Origin: an uncultured Clostridia bacterium
GTDB lineage: Bacteria; Bacillota; Clostridia; TANB77; CAG-465
Assembly (NCBI GenBank): GCA_944387385.1
Contig: CALXES010000004.1
Location: 62,001 to 126,000, forward strand
Direction of reading: 5' to 3'
Length of the DNA stretch: 64,000 bases
The notes below the pieces were generated by a model. That model worked only from the letters and a program-made list of their open reading frames with translations, searched no databases and was not told the origin of the DNA. This document shows, one piece after another, positions 33,264 to 42,300 of this stretch. Within the stretch, counting starts at the first letter, position 1, and each line of letters begins with the position of its first letter. The position numbers and the translations under genes are program-made.

Positions 33264-34553
33264 TTATTTTTCTACAATGCTATCAGTTATAACTTTCATA
33301 GTTTTCTCATGAATTAATTCTTGTTTCATATAATTTCTAGCATTTTCATTTTTAAGTAGTGATTCTTCATCCTTTGTACCATATTGAGCTGCAAGTTCTT
33401 TTATTTTTGCATCAATATCTTCATCAGAAACTTCTACTTTTTCTTGAGTTGCAACAGCTTCAAGACCTAAATTTAATCTTATTCTCTTTTCTGCTTGACC
33501 TCTCATCTCTTTTTTATAGTCTTCAAGTGTCATTCCCATATATTGTAAGTATTGATCAATATTTAAACCTTGATATGATAGATTTGCATTCATTTCTTCT
33601 ACCATCTTTTCTACTTCTTCGTCAATCATTCCTTCTGGAATTACAACTTCTACTTTATCTATAAACTTTTCTATTGCCTCTTGTTCTTTTTCTGCCTTTG
33701 CTTGATTTTCTTTTCTTTGTTTTACTTTTTTATTTACATCTTTTCTATATTCTTCTAAAGTATCAAATTCAGAAATATCCTTTGCAAATTCATCATCAAG
33801 TTCTGGTAATATCTTTTCTTTTATTTCATGTAATTTAACTTTAAATGTAGCATCTTTTCCTGCTAAATCTGTTGCATGATATTCTTCTGGAAATTTAACA
33901 TTTATATCTCTTTCTTCTTCTACTTTCATTCCTACCATTTGATCTTCAAATCCTGGAATAAATTGACCAGAGCCAATAGTAAGTTCAAAGTTTTCTGCTT
34001 TTCCACCTTCAAAAGCTTTACCATCAACAAATCCTTCAAAGTCAATAACAGATATATCTCCATTTTTTAGTTCTCTAGCTTTATCTTCTACAGTAACAAT
34101 TCTTGCGTTTTTCTCTCTAGTTCTTTCTATTTCTTCTTCAACTTCTTTTTTTGTTACTCTAGTGCTTACTTTTTTAACTTCTATTCCTTTGTAATCTGAA
34201 ACTTTAGCTTCAGGTTTTACACATACATTTACAACAAATATAAAATCTTTATCTTTTCCTATTTGTTTTATATCAAGTTCAGGTCTAGAAACTATCTCAA
34301 GATTATTTTCAATTACAGCTGTTCTATATGCTTCATCAACTGTATTTTCTATAACATATTCATATAATACAGCTTCTCCATATGTTTTTTCAACTACTGC
34401 TCTTGGAACCATTCCGTTTCTAAAACCTGGTACCTTAAATTTTTTAGCATTTTGTTTGAAAGCCTTATCAAGCTCTACATTAAATTGTTCTTTATCCATT
34501 GTAAACTCTATTTCTACAACAGAATTTTCTTTTTTCTCTACTTTAACATTCAT
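33264..34553 (-). CDS. tig: Trigger factor
   Basis: The ribosome-associated chaperone with prolyl isomerase activity binds at L23 by the tunnel exit. The 429-residue protein has the N-terminal ribosome-binding signature GFRNGMVPRAVVEKTYG (about residues 44-60), an FKBP-like domain (about 155-240, with DFEGFVDGKAFEGG) and a helical C-terminal domain. GGAGGAATTAAA precedes the ATG. It is the first gene of the tig-clpP-clpX operon. Confidence 0.97.
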   Translation of the reverse strand: MNVKVEKKENSVVEIEFTMDKEQFNVELDKAFKQNAKKFKVPGFRNGMVPRAVVEKTYGEAVLYEYVIENTVDEAYRTAVIENNLEIVSRPELDIKQIGKDKDFIFVVNVCVKPEAKVSDYKGIEVKKVSTRVTKKEVEEEIERTREKNARIVTVEDKARELKNGDISVIDFEGFVDGKAFEGGKAENFELTIGSGQFIPGFEDQMVGMKVEEERDINVKFPEEYHATDLAGKDATFKVKLHEIKEKILPELDDEFAKDISEFDTLEEYRKDVNKKVKQRKENQAKAEKEQEAIEKFIDKVEVVIPEGMIDEEVEKMVEEMNANLSYQGLNIDQYLQYMGMTLEDYKKEMRGQAEKRIRLNLGLEAVATQEKVEVSDEDIDAKIKELAAQYGTKDEESLLKNENARNYMKQELIHEKTMKVITDSIVEK

Positions 34554-34734
34554 TTTAATTCCTCCATTACATAATATTTGGTATTTTAACTCCTATATTA
34601 TATCATAAAATATATATTTTTCAACCCCCTTTGCTAATAATATCCTATTGATTTTATATGTTGCGAAGCCGTATTTATTCTTATAATTATATGTGTTTCA
34701 TATATAATATATATTACATCAATTTATTAAAAAT

Positions 34735-34765
34735 ATAGAGAGCCTAATTAGATAGACTCTCTATT
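34735..34765 (-). terminator. Terminator of the three-ORFan cassette
   Basis: On the - strand ATAGAGAGTC/GGCTCTCTAT around a short AT-rich loop, then TTTTT. It overlaps the gene end at 34744. Confidence 0.65.
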
Positions 34766-35301
34766 GCTCTTTGTAGCATGTTGTTTTGTTTTGCAATATA
34801 TAATTGCTCAACATTTTTATACATACTAGGTTCAAACTCCTCTTCATTCTCTTCTGTTAAGATATTATCTTTAACTGATATATTATCACCCTCTATTGAT
34901 AATATCTTGTTAAACGAAAAGTCTAAAATATGTCCCCTTGTCCACTCTGGTAGAGCATATGATAAATACTCTTCATCAGTTAATAGACTTGCAACATACT
35001 TTCCCGGATATAGAAATTCTTTGCAACTGTATATATTATAAAACAATGCTGTTTCAACTGGTTCCGTTTCTATATATCTTATATTTCTATAGTCCATAAG
35101 AATATATGCAGCATCTGATATAGTATTAATAGTATGTAAGAAACTTATAAAAGCTTTATCTGACAACTCTCCTTTTTCTATATCAGTATATTCAATATGA
35201 TTTTCGTTTATAAATTCTACTAGTTTTTTGATTTGTTCATCATTTACTAAATCTTTTGTATGCTTTAATCCAAAAATATTTAATAAAGTTGCTACGTTCA
35301 T
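34744..35301 (-). CDS. Hypothetical protein, third gene of ORFan cassette
   Basis: The 185-residue acidic, soluble protein has no recognised family. It contains YNIYSCKEFLYPGKYVASLL and LPEWTRGHILDFSFNKIL. GAGGGGG lies 8 bases before the ATG. It follows the 35377-35724 gene by 75 bases on the same strand and ends in a terminator, so it is probably the last gene of a three-gene unit. Confidence 0.6.
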   Translation of the reverse strand: MNVATLLNIFGLKHTKDLVNDEQIKKLVEFINENHIEYTDIEKGELSDKAFISFLHTINTISDAAYILMDYRNIRYIETEPVETALFYNIYSCKEFLYPGKYVASLLTDEEYLSYALPEWTRGHILDFSFNKILSIEGDNISVKDNILTEENEEEFEPSMYKNVEQLYIAKQNNMLQRAIESLSN

Positions 35302-35376
35302 TACAATACCCCCTCAATCAAATTATTAATTAAGCTAAACTCAAATCATCTAGTATATTATAGCATTTTATTTTAA

Positions 35377-35724
35377 TTATGTCAACTCTTCAATTTCATA
35401 ATCATCGTCTTCTTCATATGCCTCTTTATATGTATCCTGAAAATAAGAATACAAAGAAAGCATTATGTTAATTACATCCAAATATGTATTATCCTCTCTA
35501 TATTCAGCATGTGTTAAATTTATTATATCCTGCGTATATCTTGGATAATAATCTGGTATCATTATTGCAAGCTTTCTATAATCTAAACTATTATAATCAC
35601 TATCACTTTCTTCACTTTTATAATCTAGCATTTGAATAAATAATTTTTTAAATTGTTCTTCTAGTAAAACAATTACTTTATCGTATTTTTCTTGAGTAAA
35701 TAAATCTTTTATATTATTTTCCAA
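35377..35724 (-). CDS. Small acidic hypothetical protein, TTG start
   Basis: The 115-residue acidic helical protein ends in a run of Asp and Glu. I start it at the TTG at 35724, eight bases after AGGAGG; this overlaps the end of the upstream gene by 11 bases and implies translational coupling. An ATG 10 codons earlier lies before the ribosome binding site. No family is recognised; the helical acidic character resembles a chaperone or partner of the 481-residue protein, which is inference only. Confidence 0.6.
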   Translation of the reverse strand: MENNIKDLFTQEKYDKVIVLLEEQFKKLFIQMLDYKSEESDSDYNSLDYRKLAIMIPDYYPRYTQDIINLTHAEYREDNTYLDVINIMLSLYSYFQDTYKEAYEEDDDYEIEELT

Positions 35725-37159
35725 TGTTTCCACCTCCTGGTCCATTTGGTTCATCTATAGCTTTTAGTGCTGCGAATGCTATACTTGACATTGATTTTTC
35801 AGAATAAATTTTCTCTGGCCTACCTTTATATACTTTCTTGTTATTTTCATTTATATATTCCTGTCCAGATAAGTAATCTTCTAGTTTTTTTTCTTTTTCC
35901 TCACTTGGCATGATGTCGTATACATGACCTCCATTATAGCTCATACATTCAACTATAGGAGAAAAATCTTCATTAAATGCAAGTTTAGATCTATCTTCAT
36001 ATCTATCTAAAACTTTATCTGGTACATGAAAAACAGACACTGAACATTTATCCATTAAAGCATTCATTGTTATATCATCAACATATCTATTATTAAATCT
36101 TTTTTTTACATAGCTTTTAAATTTATTTACATTTTGCTGTGTATCCTGCTCTTGTGGCAAATAACTCCTTATATGTTGCTTTGTTAAATTAATACAATCA
36201 TTATACTTTAAATACATCTCATACATTGTTTTATTTGCTAATACGATTCTTGAAAGTCCTTCACCATCTTTAGTTTTCATATTATTATCTCTTACTCTAA
36301 AAGCAATTATATTTTTTTCATCATCAGTTATTCTCTCATCTAACATATATTTTTGAAAATTATCTATAGCATTATCTTTAAATGCAAAAAAATTTTTATT
36401 CATTGTTTGAAGTTTATTGCAATAAATAAAGTTTCGTAATGATGATTTATCTTTACATTGAAGTTTAACTTCTCTCATTAAATCTTTAGCCTTAATAAAA
36501 TCTGGATCTGTACAGTTGTTTATATCAAATTCCTCTGTTTCAATTAATCTTAATAGATGTGATTGATTAAATCTAAATTCAGGATTATCATCAAATTTAT
36601 TATTTGCCTTTACTATACGGTTATTAAATATTCTACTTGCTCTTTCATATTCATAATCACTATTTGTAGGACCCATATACTGTTCAGTAAAGGTTTTTAT
36701 CTCATCAGTCGCTGCATGTGCTATTTTATTTGACCAAAAAGCAACCTTTTGAATTTTCTCATCTATAAAAGTAGTGCTTTTTAGAGATTTTCTAAAATCT
36801 GATGTAACTATATCATTTGAATTTGAATCTTCTATTGAGTTTCCTTTATTAATTATCGGTGCGGTTGAACTACAAACTTCAGCTAAAAAAGATGATCCTT
36901 TATAATTGACATTATGATTTTTAATAACTCTATCTTTACAATTAGTATTCTCTATTAGTTTATAAAGCATATTAAGACAAACATCTAAACCTTTAGAAAT
37001 TTCCTCATGACTAATAGTATTATAGTTTTCAACAGCTTTTTGATACATTGTAAGTACATTTCTTATTATTTTCTCATTTTTAGAATTTATCAAGTTATTT
37101 GCAATTCTTACAATCTTACCTTTTGGTTTTCTTATATCAATATCATACTCATTTGCCAT
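35714..37159 (-). CDS. Large hypothetical protein, first gene of ORFan cassette
   Basis: The 481-residue soluble protein has no signal peptide or membrane segment. It is rich in Asn, Lys and Asp, with mostly helical segments such as KIVRIANNLINSKNEKIIRN, and ends in the flexible Gly-rich PNGPGGGNIGK. No conserved domain is recognised. It is coupled to a small acidic protein and followed by a third ORFan. Nothing in the context (trigger factor on one side, glucan synthase on the other) points to a function. Confidence 0.6.
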   Translation of the reverse strand: MANEYDIDIRKPKGKIVRIANNLINSKNEKIIRNVLTMYQKAVENYNTISHEEISKGLDVCLNMLYKLIENTNCKDRVIKNHNVNYKGSSFLAEVCSSTAPIINKGNSIEDSNSNDIVTSDFRKSLKSTTFIDEKIQKVAFWSNKIAHAATDEIKTFTEQYMGPTNSDYEYERASRIFNNRIVKANNKFDDNPEFRFNQSHLLRLIETEEFDINNCTDPDFIKAKDLMREVKLQCKDKSSLRNFIYCNKLQTMNKNFFAFKDNAIDNFQKYMLDERITDDEKNIIAFRVRDNNMKTKDGEGLSRIVLANKTMYEMYLKYNDCINLTKQHIRSYLPQEQDTQQNVNKFKSYVKKRFNNRYVDDITMNALMDKCSVSVFHVPDKVLDRYEDRSKLAFNEDFSPIVECMSYNGGHVYDIMPSEEKEKKLEDYLSGQEYINENNKKVYKGRPEKIYSEKSMSSIAFAALKAIDEPNGPGGGNIGK

Positions 37160-37214
37160 ATATTCAACCTCTTATTAAAAATAAATAATAACATAAAATA
37201 TAAAATTAAACAAT

Positions 37215-37250
37215 AAAAAAATGAAAGCAAACTAAAAGTTTACTTTCATT
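37215..37250 (-). terminator. Terminator of the glucan synthase operon
   Basis: On the - strand AATGAAAGTAAAC/GTTTGCTTTCATT (one G-T pair) around TTTTA, followed by TTTTTT. Confidence 0.8.
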
Positions 37251-39300
37251 ATTTTTTATTATCTGATAGATAGTCTTCTATTACTTTATACATCCAAGCG
37301 GCAGAACCTGTATACCAAGTCCATCCTCCTCTTCCAGGATGTTCTTCATTAGAGTATATATCCGCTGCTATTACATAAGGCTCAACCATATATATATCTG
37401 CTTTTTCTTTAGTATCAGAATGAAAAATTGGATTAATCATTTTTAATATTTCTTCTCCTGATCTATAATCATTCATCTCGAAATATGCCTTTGCAAACCA
37501 AGTTGCAGCATGAGTATATTGCCCACCATTTTCTCTTATTCCAGGTACATATGCCCTTATATATCCAGGATTATTTTTCTCTTCATTATTAAAAGCGGGA
37601 TATAGTAACTTTACTATTCCTAGTTTTCTATCTACTAAATATTTATCTGCTGTCTCTAAACACTTTTTAAGTTTATCTTGTACATCACTATAATTTTTCA
37701 TTGAAATTACTGCCCATGCTTGAGATATCAAATCTATCTTACACTCCTTATTAGCATATGAGCCAAGTATTTCTCCATCTTCAAAGAAAGCCCTAACAAA
37801 ATGATCAGTATCCCATGTATTTTTTAAGATGCTATCTTTTAGTTCTTCTATTTTCTTTTCATAGTCTTTAATAAGCTCATAATCAAATTTAATGTTTGCA
37901 AGATAAATAAATTTCTCTAATACATTCATCATAAAGAAAGTTAACCAAACAGACTCTCCTCTTATATTGCTAAATCCGTCATTCCAATCACCATCACCAA
38001 TCTTTAAAATTCCTGTTTTTTCATTTACTCTACTAAGTCCATAATTAATTGCTTTTTTTGCATGTTCATAAACAGAATCATACTTATCTATGTTCTTATA
38101 TACATCATATACTTCATGTCTTCCATTCATTGGTTTGTCTTCAAGATATGCTGTCATCTCATCTAAGACAGAAATATCTCCTGTTCTTGTCACATATTCA
38201 GATAACACATATGGAAGCCATAAATAATCATCGCTAAAGTATGTTCTAATACCAGCACCACTATGTTCATGCCACCAATGGAGAACATCACCTTTTTCAA
38301 ATTGCTTACTTGAATGTAGTACAATTTGTTGTCTTGTTCTTTCTGGCCAACTACTAATTAAAGCTAATGTATCTTGAAGCTGATCTCTATATCCAATAGC
38401 ACCACCTGATTGATAAAAACCAGATCTTGCAAATAACCTACACACTATTGTTTGATAAAGCAACCAACCGTTTGCCATAATTTCTAAATATTCATCATCA
38501 AGTTTAATATTTTTTACTACAAGCTTTCTCCAATATTCCCTTGTATTTTCAAATTCTCTTCTAATAGCATCAACACTATTAAAATTTTCTTGAATTCTTA
38601 AAATGTCTTCTGGATTTTCTGTACAGCCTAAAATTATTGTAAATTCTGCCTCTTCCCTACATGAAAGAGAAATATTTACCTCTACTTTGTAATTATCCTC
38701 ATCATAAAAAACATCTGCGTCCTTACTCTTGGCTAAAACTGTCATGTATGATATACAATTAGAAAATTCCAAACTGTAAGGGTTTTTCATTTCAAGTCCA
38801 TTATTTATTTTTTTGCATAGTACATAATTTCTATCAACATCTTTTACTACACCAAGTACTGGATCAATACAATATGAAATTTTTACATCTCGTTTTTCCG
38901 TAGATGTATTAACAAGTTTTACTCTTTGAAGCTTAATATTTTCATAACTTGAAATAAAAATATCAAGTTCTTTTTTTACTTCATTGTCTTCTTGTAATAC
39001 TTTTGTATATCCAAATCCATAAATTAAATTATAATTATTGTCATAGATTCCTTCAAAGGACTCTCCTTGTTTAAAACTAATCCAGTCGTTACACCAGTTA
39101 GATATTTTAAAGCTTTGAGAGTTTTTATAATATGAGTATACAGTACCATAGCTTGAAACTATAGTACCGAAATGCTCATTTGCCATAACGTTACACCATG
39201 GCACTGGTGTTTTAGTATTTAATATATGATATTCATCACCATCTTGATTAAAGCCACCATACATATTAAATGCTTTAAGATTTAGTGCATCTTCTTCCAT
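37249..39300 (-). CDS. GH94-family phosphorylase domain protein (C-terminal part of a split cyclic glucan synthase)
   Basis: The 683-residue GH94 protein resembles cellobiose/beta-1,2-oligoglucan phosphorylases. The N-terminal beta-sandwich (about residues 1-250) starts FNMYGGFNQDGDEYHIL and is followed by an (alpha/alpha)6 barrel with the acid-catalyst region YRDQLQDTLAL and GDGDWNDGFSN. In cyclic beta-1,2-glucan synthases this domain trims the glucan chain length from the C-terminus of one very long protein. Here it is a separate gene 25 bases after the synthase. AGGAGG lies 11 bases before the ATG. Confidence 0.88.
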   Translation of the reverse strand: MEEDALNLKAFNMYGGFNQDGDEYHILNTKTPVPWCNVMANEHFGTIVSSYGTVYSYYKNSQSFKISNWCNDWISFKQGESFEGIYDNNYNLIYGFGYTKVLQEDNEVKKELDIFISSYENIKLQRVKLVNTSTEKRDVKISYCIDPVLGVVKDVDRNYVLCKKINNGLEMKNPYSLEFSNCISYMTVLAKSKDADVFYDEDNYKVEVNISLSCREEAEFTIILGCTENPEDILRIQENFNSVDAIRREFENTREYWRKLVVKNIKLDDEYLEIMANGWLLYQTIVCRLFARSGFYQSGGAIGYRDQLQDTLALISSWPERTRQQIVLHSSKQFEKGDVLHWWHEHSGAGIRTYFSDDYLWLPYVLSEYVTRTGDISVLDEMTAYLEDKPMNGRHEVYDVYKNIDKYDSVYEHAKKAINYGLSRVNEKTGILKIGDGDWNDGFSNIRGESVWLTFFMMNVLEKFIYLANIKFDYELIKDYEKKIEELKDSILKNTWDTDHFVRAFFEDGEILGSYANKECKIDLISQAWAVISMKNYSDVQDKLKKCLETADKYLVDRKLGIVKLLYPAFNNEEKNNPGYIRAYVPGIRENGGQYTHAATWFAKAYFEMNDYRSGEEILKMINPIFHSDTKEKADIYMVEPYVIAADIYSNEEHPGRGGWTWYTGSAAWMYKVIEDYLSDNKK

Positions 39301-39325
39301 GTCTTCATATACCTCCTATGTATTT

Positions 39326-42300
39326 TTAGTTTAGCAAATTCTTTTCTATGTTCTTATCTACATATAAAAAATCATTTATATCCTTTATATCTTTTCTACA
39401 TAAAAATGATAATAAAGTATATTCTTGCTTTGATAAACTATTAAGATTTAATACATAAATATTCCCCTTTGTATAATCCATATAAACAGCTCTATCTAAT
39501 CTCTGTCTTACATATGTATATACTGGTCCATTTTCTTTTATTTTTTCATTTATTATAACAACTATATCTAAATCTATTTTCCTATTTTTTACATAATCCA
39601 TAAATTTAATTACTTCTGATATAATACCAGCATCTTTTATATTATCAATATGAACTAGTATAATTGGTAAATCACCAGAAATTGAATATTTCCAAAGTAA
39701 AGATTGATTAAGAGGTTCATTCCAGAATTCTTCGTTTTCACCAAGATCTTTTTTATTAAATAGAACTTCTTTTAATATATTATTATATATTTCTGCTTTT
39801 GTAGGCTCAAGATTTAAATATCTAGCTATTACAGAATTTAATTCTGACGTTAACTTAAATTGATCATCAATTCCCTTTTCATTTAAATTAACTACAGCAT
39901 TAGAAATTTTATATTTCGTATCAGATGCACCAACAATATAATAAAATTCTTGCCTTTCATATGGATCAAGTATTATCTTTCCTCTAAATGAAAGTACAGG
40001 CCATAAAGGATATCTAGTAAGTTCTCCATTATATGCTTCCTCATCATTATCATAAAGTTTTTTCTTTTCTGTTTCAAAGTCTTTATCTAAAGTTACACCA
40101 ACAAGTCTTGAAAAAACATATAAGTCACTTTCATCATCACTTCTTTTTCTCTTACTAGCAACAAGAGTATCTAACTCTTTATCATAATATGTCTCAATTT
40201 GTAAATTAGCAAAAGATGGATGAACTAAATTTGTCATATAATCTGTCATTGCTGGCTCAATATACGTATTTACTAAAATTTCTCTTTTTTCATTTGTTGT
40301 ATTATACACGCTAACTTTTCTAAGTTCCACATTATACTCTTGAGAAATACAAATCTCAGTAGTAGCTTCAATTTCAGAAGTAGTTATAAAACATTCAATC
40401 TTATTTAAAGCACTTATCCATTTACAGCTTTCTGTATCTTTATTAAACTTACTGTGAATATTACAATCTGATGTTGAAATCATTTTTCCAGTAGCAAGAT
40501 CAGTTAAATATATGTAGTTTCCTGTCATATCAGGATTACTATAACTTTGTCTATTTATAATTTTATCTTTATATCTTAAGTATGTTGCTCCAGTATTTGT
40601 ATTAATAGATGATACTCTAGATCCCCTTAAAAATGCAATATTCATTTTTGTACTAGCATCATTTAAAGTAGCATATTTTTTCTCAGCATAAGTATAACTT
40701 ACATGTGTTGTATATTTATTTACATCTTTTTGTTTAAACTCATGCTCTTTGTCTTTAGCTTTTTTCTGAATTTTTACATTTACTCTTTCTCTTTCCTTTA
40801 GAAGAATCTCAGCAGCTTTTACGCCTTCATCAGAATGAAATCTATTTCTTACTATTCCATGATTTATGTAGTTATTAATAGCTGTTAGTGCCATTCCTTG
40901 ATGATGCGCCATATATGTACGAATAATCTCACTATCTACATTATCATGTAAATGCTCTTTTGTATAATCTATTGACTCATAAAATCCAAAAGAAGAATAT
41001 AGACCAAGCTTTTTTAATCTTACTAGATTATCATATACTTTTTTAGGTGCAAATTCTAACATCAAAATTGAAGCATAAGGAGCTACAACCAATGAAGAGT
41101 TTAATCCACGTTTTAGTCCAAGCCATGGAATACCAAATGATTTGTATTGATAGTTTAAATCTGTATCCCTCTTGGCATATGCTGATTCTGATATTCCAAA
41201 TGGTACCTTATATTTTTTAGCATATTTAATCTGTGAATATTCGCAAAAAAACATAGATTGATCAATTAAAGTATATTCATATGACTTCATAAATAAATAA
41301 GGCATAAAATATTCAAAAGATGTTCCAGCCCATGACATTAGGCCTTTATATCCATCAACGTCAACCATATTTCTTGCAAGAGCAAACCAATGCTTAGATG
41401 TTACATCTTTTTTAGCTATTGCAACCAAACTTGTTATTCTATTTTCTGACATGAGCATGTCATAGTAACTATCAACCAACATACCGGCTTCAACATCAAA
41501 TCCAATTGAAAATAAATTTCTCGAAGTGGTATATAATACACTAAAATCTGTTTTAGAAATTAATATATTTGTATATTCTAACAGATTGTCTAACGCTTCA
41601 TTAAATTTTTCTACATTTGTACCAGGCATATAGTTATATAATTTATTTCTTTCGCTTTCTAAAAATTCTTTAGCAACATAAAGAATTGAAATGAAATTAC
41701 CACTATCAACTGTAGAAACAAATCTAGGTCTTAATGGCTCTAACGTTTTTATATTATACCAATTATATAAATGTCCATGCCACTTTTCAAGCTTCATTAT
41801 TGTATTATATATCTTTACAAGTCTTTCTATAGCATTTTCTTTTGTAATAAAGCCCAAGTCATAGGCATCTATAATAGCCATTATTCCAAATCCAATATTT
41901 GTTGAAGATGTTCTATTTGCAATTTTATATCTTCTATTTTCTTGGAAATTATCTGTTGGTAAATAGTTGTTAGTATCATTCATCATACTATCAAAGAATC
42001 CCCAAGTTCTCTTTGCAACTTCAATTAGATTCTTTTCTTGATTTTTATCTAATCTCTTTATTCTTCCAAATAAATGATCTTTTCCAAGTAAATATGTTAA
42101 TAAAGGTGCGAGTGCAAATCCAATTGCAACAAATAATTTAAAGTTTATTATAACTAGTTCACTTGTATATAAAGCATAAGGAACTAAAGCTATAAATAAA
42201 GCTACAACAATATTTGGCACCATATTTCTATAATAATATGACAACTTATTTTTAGCTTGCTTTTCTAGCATTTCTCCTGTTGTCCATTCAAGAAGCTTTT

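Noticed and set aside
39300-39330. Frameshift joining the synthase and the GH94 gene
   Set aside because: The second gene has its own AGGAGG and ATG after a clear stop, and no CGG lies at the junction.
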